Below are positions 1 through 10,800 of a DNA stretch of 64,000 nucleotides, in pieces; positions within the stretch are counted from its first letter, which is position 1, and every line of letters begins with the position of its first letter. This DNA comes from Orthonyx spaldingii (Eukaryota; Chordata; Aves; Passeriformes; Orthonychidae). The notes under the pieces were generated by a model, which was not told the origin of the DNA, made no database searches, and was given only the letters and a program-made list of their open reading frames with translations. Where the stretch lies: contig VZTJ01003244.1 in assembly GCA_013397795.1 (NCBI GenBank), positions 34,745-98,744 on the forward strand, in the 5' to 3' direction. The position numbers and the translations under genes were made by a program.

Positions 1-749
1 CTTCAAATATGAAGCACCAGTCAAAATTACACTGAATAAATAGTCCAGTGTTTCTAAAGGGCTTTTCATTCCTACCAGTATTTTACAGGTTTCTGTGCTA
101 ACACATCAGGTCAGTATGCAAATTAGGAAGTATAGCATGGAAGAGAAGAGGTTCCACACAAATTTCATTTTGTAAGGTTTTTTTCTGTTTCTGAAGTGTC
201 CTCACTTGTAGGTATTTATTTATAAAGGTGTTGTGCAGGATGTGCCACTTCTCTCAGATGTCATCTGCAGAGGTGAATATCCTGTAACTCTCAAAACTTA
301 CACTTCCAGAATAAACCACAACTTTTTTCAGAAGCTGTTTAAACACTCAGGAAAATAATCTCACTTTTACAGTTTGTCAGTGTGAAAGCATGTAAGCTAA
401 TACTTATTTGCCTACTCTCTACAATGTAAGAGTTTGTTCCAGAAATGCTTAATACAGGAATGTCAAGTAAAGTTCAGAAAACACCTGCTATTTTACAGTA
501 AGGTGTATATATTACTTCTTCAAGAGGTTTTGGGCACTATTTTTTCTTGAAGCACAGTGCAGACATTTCTCCAAGAGAATTTATTTTCTAGGGTGGAATT
601 TCCTGTTGGCGGCAGAAAGACAAGTATGGCCCTGTGTCAGCAATGCTGCTATAAACAGCACTCACCCGAGCCACGGGAGTCTGGATGCCTGACTCCCCAC
701 CCAGAATTAGACTAAACAAGGATCTTGAATGTTGGTGGCACATGAGACT
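1..749. other. Unique AT-rich non-coding DNA
   Basis: I see no gene, RNA or recognisable repeat here. The sequence is AT-rich with scattered stop codons in all frames. Confidence 0.6.
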
Positions 750-808
750 TTATGGTTGGACTCAATGACCTTAGAGGCCTTTTCCAACTTAAATGTTTCT
801 GAATGATG
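750..808 (+). mobile_element. CR1 LINE 3'-end fragment
   Basis: The plus strand reads TGGTTGGACTCAATGACC, then an AGAGGCCTTTTCCAAC block and a TTCTGAATGAT tail. This is the order expected at the 3' terminus of an avian CR1 LINE. Only the last ~60 bp are clear; 5'-truncated CR1 copies are the normal product of target-primed reverse transcription. The bases just upstream may be a more decayed part of the same copy. It is a dead fragment with no coding capacity. Confidence 0.85.
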
Positions 809-2912
809 CTAAGAGTTGATGAGGGCATAGCCAGTGGCTCAGTATGTATGGATGAGTACATACATTCATTTTCCAGTTTCTCTGGGGTTTTTTTTTTTTT
901 GGTTTGTTGTTTCAACAGTCTTTGAGAAGTCTTTGGTTTGTTGGGATGCAAAATAAGGTTAAGAACAGGCACAGGGTTTTTTTCTATATATAGATCCAGT
1001 TAAGAACCGAATAGAGATTACAGATGTTCAGGTTCACTTTGAAACACTTGGGTTACTAAGGCAGAAAATGAGACCCCTTCGATCACTCTTTATACCTTAA
1101 CCATAATAAAACAGTATTGAACACTATACAAACACAATCTGCTTCCACTGTTAAGAATAAGAAAATCAGGGAAAAATATGATTAAAAATCCTACTTTTAT
1201 GGGGGAAAAGCTGTAAAAGGGAAAAAAAATAATGTAATGACATAAGGAACGTTGAATATTAGGTGGAAATGGCAGACATTGCCAAATTGTAATGATTCTG
1301 AAAAATGTGGACTATTGATCCAAATACTGGTGGGGAAGGATTATTGTTCTCTTTCCCTCATGCCTAGCATTCAGAGGTGAATAGCGATGTGAAGTAACTA
1401 GCTGAATAATGAAAGGAGCAGGAGGAAACATCAGGCTGTGCAAAACACCATTCTCATGTTGATGCTAGAAAACATGTAAGCATAATTCATACAAAATACT
1501 CAAACACAGGACAGCAAGATCACAAGGTAACAACTCCGAGAGCAACTCTGTCTTCACATCTGAAGTTTTCAAGCTGGGAAAAACACAACTTACAGATATT
1601 TAATTTGAATTCTCTCTCAGTAAGTGTCAGGAACTATATGGCCTCTCTGAGGGCTGCTGCATTATTTACTTCTTACTGTTCTTGGGAATATGTTCTTAGG
1701 GAAGAGGCAATACAGATAACACTACAATATCCTAAGACTAAGCCTCAGCAAGACCATATTTCTGGGGAATAATGTTTCTGCCAAAAACGAATTTAATGAG
1801 GTGACAGATTGCGAAGGATAATCTCCAAACTTCCTGGCCAAGAACACAGAAATAATTCTCCAGGTGACCAAAGAATAGTTTTAACCAGGAACTAAAACAA
1901 GATATAGAATCACAACTTCTACAGAACTTTTTGGAAGGGTGTGAAATCTCCTATGATTTGCATTGCCACAGCCACTTCAAAAGGTATGATTTCCCTGCAT
2001 TTTGATACAGCTCACCAGCCATTTACGGGTATGACAGACACTGCACCATCTCCAAGATGGCTGCATATATAAATACTGAAGTATGTCTAGATGGACAAAT
2101 TCTGTAATTTGATACAGGACTGTGACTGACACTGCTTATGGTCACCTGGAAAACTTTGTATTTGACTAAAATACCATCTCTTAACATATGAATTAGGTCA
2201 CACATGAAATTAGATTGCAAATCCAACAGGAACTATACAGATACTGTTACTTTTCACCATTAGGGTAATTTTCACCATAAGCTAAATTACTGGGTGGAAT
2301 CTTCCCAGGACACTTTCTCTGACTTCTTCCTCAAAGGTGACTAAAATTCTATCTCACTTAGCAAAACCAAGTTGTATGATTTGAATCTTACAGGAGAAAC
2401 AGGCATATTAGGCAAGAAAGGACAATGAGAAGGGCTTACAAACAGGTTTTTTCCTGTGCACTTTGTCTAAAAAGGACAGGGCTTTCCTTTGACAGGTTTT
2501 TTTTCTGTTGACTCACTGTGTCTCTAAGATGCAGCATTCTCTGCACTGATTGACTGCCAGAAGGTTTCTTCTGTCCACTCTAAGCCCTGCTGGCCCTCAT
2601 TTCAGCTTCATGTTCGTTCTTCAAAAGCAGAAAGCTTTCAGCACCTTGTCTTACTTTAATTTTCCAAAATTTGCAAACATCTAAAGCCAACCCACCATCA
2701 TAGTCAGTACTTCTCCCACAACTCTCCCCCTTTTCCCCACTATCCGTTCTGTTTCCACGTCACTCGTTAACTTTCAGAATGATTTTGCAGAAGTCCACAG
2801 TCAAAGACACTATTTTAGTTCAACTTTGTCATAAGGAGTACTCATTCTACATCACTTTGGGGAAGTTGTCCACAATTTTCGTGACTTCACGCACCTCATT
2901 AAAACCACATAG

Positions 2913-2970
2913 TGGTTTTGTTGTATGAAATTCATATATTTTGGTTTTGTTGCATTAAATTCATATATAT
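2913..2970. repeat. 29-bp tandem duplication, two copies
   Basis: Two head-to-tail copies (2913-2941 and 2942-2970) share TGGTTTTGTTG and AAATTCATATAT and differ at about three of 29 positions. This is a local duplication in AT-rich DNA, not a recognised satellite. Confidence 0.8.
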
Positions 2971-3361
2971 TATTGTTACACATTGCTTGCACTAAGCAAT
3001 TTCAGACAGAAATGTCTCACAGTTTGATACACATCATCAGTCTCATCAATTTGATACACAATAAGTCAGGGCATTCCAATCAGAAAGAGAAACACACCAA
3101 ATGTATCATACGAGCATCACCACCACTTGACATATCTTAAGCTATGGGCTACTACAACTTCCTGCTGAACTACAATATTCTGAAGAGGCAAAACAGCAAT
3201 GGCTTTCTCTGAGGCTGAGATTTGACCAACCACCACAAGGCAAAGCTCTTCAGTTCAGATACTTCTGTTTATATTGACCAAAGAGTTATTCAAATCATTT
3301 GTTGTCTTTTTGTGTGTATTTTCTGGCATCTAAAACAGCTTTGAACAAGCGCACAGCAATT

Positions 3362-3386
3362 TATAAAACCATATGATGGTTTTATA
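3362..3386. repeat. Perfect inverted repeat (11-bp arms)
   Basis: TATAAAACCAT and ATGGTTTTATA are separated by ATG, giving a perfect 11-bp stem with a 3-nt loop. It is not followed by a T-run, and nothing nearby suggests a terminator or RNA gene. It may be chance or the remnant of a palindromic repeat. Confidence 0.7.
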
Positions 3387-5846
3387 TGAAGGCACAGAAG
3401 AGGCTGTTCAAAACTGTTAATGAAATGCTAATTTTCCACTTACAGTGGATGTACCCAATGCAAGCCAGGAGTTTTAAAAAATGTTAGAAATGAAATAGTT
3501 CAAGTATATAAAATATACTTGATAAAAAAAAGTGTGGAAGAAACTCTTATTTGCTTCACTTTTTCAGGCTCTCTTTACATCCAGTGTTAGCAGTCAACAT
3601 TTGCATCAGAGTGTGAGGTTCACTTGTCCCCAGGCATTAGGAAAAAGAAGCTTTACCGATAAGTATTTCTCCTAAAAAACGTAGTTTGACAATAGATGGT
3701 CTAACCAATACTTTCATCTGTCTCAAGAAAGACTAACATAAAACAGTATGACAGTTCCTAAAGAGCAGCTGCAGTAGAACATGCAGAAATGGAGGAAAAT
3801 CACTGAGTATGAATAAACAAGGCAGCAAGAGGTAGCGGTGTATGAAGAATATTTGTCAGGAAATGGGCTAGTTCTTTGGGATAATTATAGCTGCTGAGCA
3901 CCCCAGGCCCAGCTGATGTTCATGTGGGATCCCACATCCCTAATAAAGCAGCTCGTTGTTTATAGGACTTAAAGGAAAACAAACAATCCTCAGCATCTCT
4001 CTCCAAATGTAGCAAATGCAAATTTTAAAATTAATTAGGACAAGCTGAGTGTTTTCCAGCTTGAGAGATATATATAAATATTTTAGGCCCTCGATCTGGC
4101 AAGTTTTGGGTGAAATGATGCAGCAGAAGGGCAAGGAAAGTAACGGCAGACCACAAAAGTGAGATTGTTCTAGCACTAACAGGACTGCAGGGCCCACACT
4201 CCAAGTTACTCCTTTCCCACAGGAAATAATTCATTGGTACTACAGACCTCCGTATTCTCCACTGTATTTTCTCTCTTCACAACTAATAAGGAAACAGAAG
4301 CAGACATGGCAGTGATTTGCCTTCTCAAGCATAATTACAGCCATATCTATTCCTGTGTGTAAATTAGTTTACAGCTCTGCTGCATGTTCTACAAGAGCAG
4401 AGACTAATGGAAAACAGAATAATATTGAGTAAAAACAAAATTACTGGGAACATTATAAATTACCCAAATGGTGTTGATGTGACAAAATTAAACAAGAGAG
4501 ACATTGATTGACAGGTTTTAGTCAGATATTTATTCTAGGACATGATTAACAGCCAAATGTACATTTTGACAAGGATGTCAGTACAAAGATAACTTCTAAA
4601 CTATAACTAGCTTTTATTTTACTTCTTTAATTACTTTTCAAACAGTTTAAAAATAAAGATGGGTCCATAGTCATAGTTCCAATAACGATGATCACAGGGA
4701 CTTGTCAGATTTGGCGATATACTCCATAAATATGCAGATAGGACCCTAAAGTTTATTTGACAAAGATCTTATTTAGATAACATGCTCTACAGCAAAAGTA
4801 ACACAGCTATTTACTTTATTTCCTAGGAGCTGGCAGTGCCATGAAGTGCTGTACCGCTCAGAAGAATGCAATATCATGCGTTCCATGAAGTTAGGAACTT
4901 GAAAATAACATTGGAATTACCTCTTTTTTTCCTTTACATTTTGCCAAAGGCGGCACAAAAGCACGTGAGTTTCTTAAAAGCTTTGGAAATGCCGTGAATC
5001 AAGCACATCATGTGCCAGATAGACTGCTTTTCATTCTACCAAGTACAAACTAAAGTTTTTTCTCCTCTCTCTTCGTTTCATGGGAATGGGAAATAATTTT
5101 CCCATTTGAGAAGCTGTCAGGGGAAGGGTGAACTGTTGTTCAGCTTGGTGAAATGTTCTTGATTTCAAATGAGCAAGTTGAGCTTTTTAACTTATGCCTT
5201 GTTATTGACAGACTGAAATATGTAATTATGATTCATGTCAAGTATTTCCAAACTATCTCCACTGTTGATTCAAGCTATTTGTATGGAGATCCCAAAATAT
5301 CTCCTCTTCACCCCACTCACCATCTTTCTGTCTTTACTTAACAGCTGTTGCAAATGACAGAAGTTCCATGGAGCAAAAGTTGCCAGCAGGCTTGGGTATT
5401 TTAAAAGTAGATGAGGCACAAGTATATTTATGCTTCTTTTCTTGGATATAATAACTGTTGCCTGTACAAAGCACTTCTGCATTTTATTATTTTAATAGTT
5501 ACTTCCATTAGTTGCTTTTTTACTAGTTTATTGTATAACTCTATGAATTATTTTCAAGGTTATGTTTTGTCAGGGGAAGTATTACTGTTTGTCCAAAGAT
5601 GCATTCCAATCACGATGAATTAAAAATACATAATATTCACATGCATATTTTATTTTTCAGTGTCAATAAATACATTTTCCCCATAGTAACCATGAGAATA
5701 ACTGACCTACTTCTACACTGAAAGATAAAGCTCTGTCTCCATCCTTCAGGAAAAACTTGTTCTGGTTTCATGCATGGCATTATTGCACCCATCATGTATT
5801 AAGTTTAATGTTGTGCCATTACACAAAGGAAGCAAAATGACTCACC

Positions 5847-5863
5847 AAAAAAAAAAAAAAAAA
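5847..5863. repeat. A17 homopolymer
   Basis: An uninterrupted run of 17 A residues on the plus strand. No AATAAA lies just upstream and no flanking direct repeat was seen, so it is called a simple homopolymer and not the tail of a retrocopy. Confidence 0.8.
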
Positions 5864-6402
5864 GGGTATCTTTGGTTCAAGAAGAACATAATTTTGAATT
5901 CTGAATAGCAAATTGAATTGGGTGACCTTTTTCTGTGCTTCCTGCACTGTTTTGGGTACTACCTGCCCAAGCTCCCTGAAACCGCTTCCATCATGGGGAG
6001 ACAACCTGTTTTTCCAAACAAAGGCTGCAACTATCACAAGGACTCCATACCATTCCCAACTTATTTGTACCCTCCATATCACACTTGAAGTAGTCACATT
6101 GTCTGGTAAAACTCACTCTTTTCCTGTTTATTCCTGTAGAGTCTGCACCTTCAGCATAATACCTTTCGTGAGATAACAGACATTTAAAACAAAGATGCAA
6201 TGGAGAAATGCTGACCAGATATTCTCAAGAGGTAAAAAATCACACAAAATTTTACTGGCAAAAATATAGAAAATCAAGGAACTTTGGCAAAAGAGTAAAT
6301 CCAACACCAAATTCAATACAAAACACTTCTTATAACATTAGCATTAACTTAGCATTTACTTAGACCATTCAAACTAGAAACCTTTAAAACATTAAGATGT
6401 TA

Positions 6403-6652
6403 TGTCACCCAAAAAGTTCCATGAAAAGAGAATTAGGAGAAGCAAAAGAGAGAGAGCAAGACAGGATACGGAAAAACACACATAGCTACCAACTCCTAGG
6501 ATTCTAGCATGGGTGAGATGAAATCTTCACCAAGCTGGCAGGGCCCAGACAAATGGCAACCTTGTGGTCACCCCCTTTTATACCATTGGCCCTTGTGGGC
6601 CTTCCCCTTAGGTGGCGCTTCTGGTTGCTTGACCAGTCAGGAGTTGGGTTAG

Positions 6653-6695
<43 letters not shown>

Positions 6696-6830
6696 CAACT
6701 CTGCCCAGGCTGGGGGGTCTGGGGGTGCAGCAGGGCACCTGTGCAAATCCCAGTCTGCTCCTCCCAGCAGACACAGGCACAGGCATTCCAAGATGTGTCT
6801 AAACCATATTGTGAAGTTTTTCATCACCTC
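6403..6830 (-). mobile_element. Probable LTR fragment with CCAAT/TATA promoter
   Basis: Read on the minus strand, 6590-6571 is GCCAATGGTATAAAAGGGGG, a CCAAT box immediately followed by a strong TATA box. Downstream is a ~170-bp leader ending around TGGGTGACA at 6403, which would fit an LTR 3' terminus ending in CA. Upstream (toward 6830) is a moderately GC-rich stretch interrupted by the (TGAT)n microsatellite. I see no clear polyadenylation signal and no target-site duplication, so the edges and the LTR identity are tentative. The alternative is an unrelated TATA-like sequence. Confidence 0.35.
6653..6695. repeat. (TGAT)n microsatellite
   Basis: About 10.7 perfect units of TGAT (43 bp) lie inside the probable LTR fragment, in what would be its upstream (U3) part. 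Such a tract is expected to vary in length between individuals. Confidence 0.97.
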
Positions 6831-6861
6831 TCCTCATTTTTCGTCACCATTCCTTGCTCTC

Positions 6862-6987
6862 CAAGCATGGCGACTCCACCACTGCACTGGGAAGCCTGTG
6901 CTAGTGGTTAACCCCTCTTTCAGTGAAGAAGTTTTTCCTAATATCCAACCTGGACAACCCCTGTTGTAACTTTAGGTCATTTCCCTT
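6862..6987 (-). mobile_element. CR1 copy A, 3' portion (split by a second CR1)
   Basis: On the minus strand this reads through the conserved ORF2 C-terminal region of CR1. It includes a TTAGGAAAAACTTCTTCACTGA block and a TTCCCAGTGCAGTGGTGGAGTC block. The sequence stops at TTTCCCTT (6980-6987) and resumes at 7684 after an intervening CR1. Its own 3' end is missing or decayed on the left. It is non-coding now. Confidence 0.85.
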
Positions 6988-7675
6988 TAGAATCACAGAA
7001 TATGCTGAATTGGAAGGGACCCACAGGGATCACCCAATTCAAATCCCAGCCCTAGACAGGACACCTCAACAACCTGTGCATCCCTGGCAGCAGTGTCCAA
7101 ATGCTCCTGGAGCTCTGGCAGCCTCGGGGCCGTGCCCATTCCCTGGGGAGCCTGGGCAGTGCCCAGCACCCTCTGGGAGAAGAACCTTGCCCTGATCTCC
7201 AGCCTGACCCTGCCCTGGCACAGCTCCAGGCGTTTCCTTGAGTCCTGTCCCTGTCACAGGGAGCAGAGATCAGAGCTGTCCCTGTGCTGCCCCTTGCCAG
7301 GCTGTTGAAGAGCTCAGTCAGGTCTGAGTCTCCTCTACCCAGCTGAACAGACAAAGTGCCCTCAGCTGCTCCTCATATGGCTCCTCCAGACCCTTCCCCC
7401 TCCTCGTGGCCCATCTCTAGTAGTTTAGTATCTTTTTTATACTGTGGCACACAAAACTGCCCCCGGCACTGCCAGCCCAGAGCAGAGGGGGACAATCCCC
7501 TCCCTGGCCCGGCCGGCGATGCTGGGCCTGGTGTCCCCCAGGACAGGGATGTCCCTCCTGGCAGCCAGGGCACTGCTGGCTCAGATCCCACTGCCCATGG
7601 ACCAGGACCCCCAGGGCTCTTCCCACAGCTGCTCCCCAGCCTCTTGCTCCCCAGTCCATACACACAGCCGTGGTG
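6988..7675 (-). mobile_element. CR1 copy B inserted into CR1 copy A
   Basis: A 688-bp, 5'-truncated CR1 in minus orientation. Its 3' tail begins with AGAATCACAGAAT at 6989 (plus-strand view), followed by the GAATTGGAAGGGACC block. The opposite end has the GC-rich middle of CR1 ORF2, including GGCACTGCTGGCTCA. It is flanked by the 8-bp direct repeat TTTCCCTT (6980-6987 and 7676-7683). Removing it rejoins the two halves of copy A in the normal CR1 order, so copy B is the younger element. Short minus-strand ORFs inside it are CR1 ORF2 remnants and not genes. Confidence 0.88.
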
Positions 7676-7683
7676 TTTCCCTT

Positions 7684-7800
7684 GTCCTATCCCTTGTTCT
7701 CGTTGAGAAGAGACTGACCCTCCATCTCGCTACAGCCTCCTTTCAGGAAGTTGTAGAGAGCAATAAGGTCTACTCTGAGCCTTATTTTTCTTTTTCTAAT
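7684..7800 (-). mobile_element. CR1 copy A, 5' portion
   Basis: Continuation of copy A after the nested insertion. In plus-strand view TGTCCTATCCCTTGTTCT is followed by the TTTCAGGAAGTTGTAGAGAG block, which on the minus strand encodes the LIALYNYLK-like stretch of CR1 ORF2. The copy is 5'-truncated near 7800. Confidence 0.85.
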
Positions 7801-10800
7801 TGATTTATAATTTTGACAACAGGAGCATTCCATGAGAATGAATTGAATTTATGTCTTAGAAAATTGTTCTACTGCTGTTACTGGGCAACTTCTTTGTTTG
7901 CCCTCTTGGTCTGTATAAGAAATGGAGAATTACTGTTTCCTCTCTCCCTTCTGCACATCACTTTCTGTAATTCATTCACTAAATATTCTCATCTTTATTC
8001 CAGAAGAAAGAAATCTTGGTAATTTATTCTCTCCTTGCATGGAAGTTGTTTAAGCAGTTCTGATCATCTTCCAGAAAAAAATTTTAAAATTCTTTATATC
8101 CTTTATAGTTCTCTACATTCTTTATATATGGAAAGACCTGAGTTGCATTTCTGGTGTTGAAAATACCAGCACTTTTGTAAGCATTTACATTTTGAGGGTG
8201 ATTATAATTTTTCTTTTCTTCTTGATTCCTCTTTTAGCTATTTGTACAATACTGACTGGTAATGTAAAAAATGCAAGTGAGATCATTACAAACCAGGAAA
8301 ATATCAGTGTTCTGGCATTTTAAAACAAAGAAGTCAGTCTTCTTAAAGTCTCTCATCTTCTTCATGATGTAAATTCTCTAATTGAAGGAAATGTTTGATT
8401 ATGGTAATATTTAATTAACTAACTTAGAGAAACTTTACACACAGACAGAGCCAAGTGTCCCAGTGAGATAGAAGACAGTGGATAATGGTGTCAGAGCAAT
8501 ATTGGAAGAAATCTGTAGGTGTTTGGGAAATCCTGAAGAGAAAACAGGTATAATTAAAACACCTGTTAACTCTTTAGCATTAGGTTATGTTATCTTAAGC
8601 AGATTAAATACTTCAGTCTGAAAAAAGGTTTTCATTTTTTTCAACATTTTAAATTTCCTATTTCTTCATCTTCTCATTACATCCTCATGAAATGCCCATC
8701 TGCCTGTATCTTTCCTTACTCAGCTCCTGTTCTTTCTAACTTTTTCATGTGATTTTGCAGAACAGTAGGATCATGATGTTTATCTGCCATGTGTTCTGCC
8801 ACCAAAAGAGGGAAGAGTCCAAATTGTGTTCTGAAAAATGAGGAAAAATGGGAGATTTAGTCTACAGCTTATCTCTACCTCAACTTTTTAAAAGCCCTTG
8901 ACACATGAGGGAATTTATAGATGGTACCTTGAGTCTGTTTCCAAGACAGTATTAAAACCTTGCTCAAGGGGTTTGTCGGTGGAGAGAATAAACTGAAACC
9001 CTCCAGTGCATGCTGTACCAGAGGAAGAAAAGGAAAAGTGAATCTTTTACCATGATTTGTGCTGAGGATTGGTGCCTCATGGTCAGCCTCACTGGATTCC
9101 TAGTGCACTTTTCAGCTGTGTGCCATTTCCTAGAATTCACATTTTACTTGTGAAATCCTGTTTATTTAGATTTCTTTTGTAATTCCCTTCACACGTAGGA
9201 ATGGAAACATGCAGGAATGCTGTCTGTTGTGTTCCTTTGTCAAACTGCAAAGGAGACTGGACAATGGTTCACTTTCCCTTCAGAAAGGGGAATTTCTCAA
9301 CAAAGAGTTGTCCCATTTCCAAATACTGTAATAACAATCACTTCTCACCAGAAAAGAAAAATACAATTTGATTATTTCTACATATAACAACAATAAATAC
9401 TCCCTTACAATATTGTGCCTTCACCTGCTTGCCAAGTAGCACTGTAATTTTTAAAAGACAGAAAAATTTTAGTCAAGTCCCCCATAACATCCTTTGTATT
9501 TGGAGGTTTATTGTAGACCAGAGGAAATTTAATGTGGGGATGTCTTTTAAAATACCTGAAGACCTGGCAAAACAGTGAAATACACATAACTGTGGTACTT
9601 CTGAATCATGGGAGACAATCTATCCAACACAATGTCTTTGATGACCAAAAGTTCTCAGGGAAGCAAAGTTCTTCATTAATATTTAAATGGCACAGCAACT
9701 GGCTCACTAATACTCATGTGTGGCTTTATTATTTCTGGTTCCACATTATCCAAAGTTTTCATAGTGGGATGACACTATTAAGCTCTGAAGACCCTGCTGC
9801 AATTAGAAAAATGCAAAAGAAAGTAGGCTTAGGCACTTTCTACTTGCTCTTTCATGCTTAAACTTTCTCAGCTTAGAAGAAGGTAAAAATACAGCAGTTT
9901 GCTCTTGCACAATTCTTTTTGTCTGCAAAGCAAAATTTTCCCTAAAGCCAAAAGCTTCAGGATAATGCTGCCAGCCAATATTTGTCCCACAGGGAAACAC
10001 AAACAAGATAATTTATAAGTGTGCTGAGTTTAAAACTCAGCAGGAAAATTAAGCCTACTCAACCTGCCCCATTTCAACAGTGGAGGAAAAATACCAGGAG
10101 AGATTATGAATTGGAGTCACAGTTTACTGAAGGAATTGCATTAAACACAATGATACTAATAAAAGATTGGATAAAAGAAAGAATGGTTTACCCATAAAAA
10201 GGTTTTATTCACCACCAAAAGGTATCACCTGTCCCCCAGGGACAAAACCAAGGTGGCAGCTCTTCCCGGACAATAAACAACACTCATTTTTCCGGAACTC
10301 TTTCCTGTTTCTCAAATGTGCCTCTTCCTCTGGAACAATGATCCAGGTTCAAGCAAATGCAAACAATTAGTGGTGCCTTGAATACGAAAGCAGGATGAAA
10401 TTGCCTGTTCTCTGATATGTCGGCATATGTAGAAATGATATGAAAACAGATGTGATGCTTTTTAAGCCTCTAAATTTGGTATTTGGCTTGTCTCAGGCTT
10501 CCACCAATATGAGGGAATAGATGAACTGGGGATGTGATTATATTGCTATAAATTCAGAGTCTTCTGTATATTGTGCTTGAGTGCAAATGTCAGATAAACT
10601 GCAGACCAACTTGTGAAATACATGACTTTTAAGTACAAACTGTCCCTCTTCTACCAGCAAGTGCCCCAGTTAATATCCTTTCGTCATACCCCTTGTGACT
10701 GTATGGATTGCATCACTGGATTCCTTGTAAGCTCATCCTTTTCTCTGCCAGACTGACGTTTGAAAATCAGCTGTGGAACTCCCTTATCAGGCAATGAAAA

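Larger units (their letters stand above)
809..6402. other. Unique AT-rich non-coding DNA with short palindromes
   Basis: No gene or clear transposon was recognised across 5.6 kb. Visible small structures are a 29-bp tandem duplication (2913-2970), hairpin-capable inverted repeats at 3362-3386 and 3501-3521, a palindromic TGTGGGATCCCACA near 3926, and an A17 run (5847-5863). A 92-codon minus-strand ORF at 5819-6097 is discussed under findings but is not called a gene. Confidence 0.5.

Noticed and set aside
5700..5863. Retrocopy ending in the A17 run
   Set aside because: No polyadenylation signal upstream, no recognisable gene body and no flanking direct repeats.
7356..7803. Overlapping plus ORFs of 116 and 119 codons, Pro/Ser-rich
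   Set aside because: They are antisense translation of CR1 ORF2 sequence in copy B and copy A.
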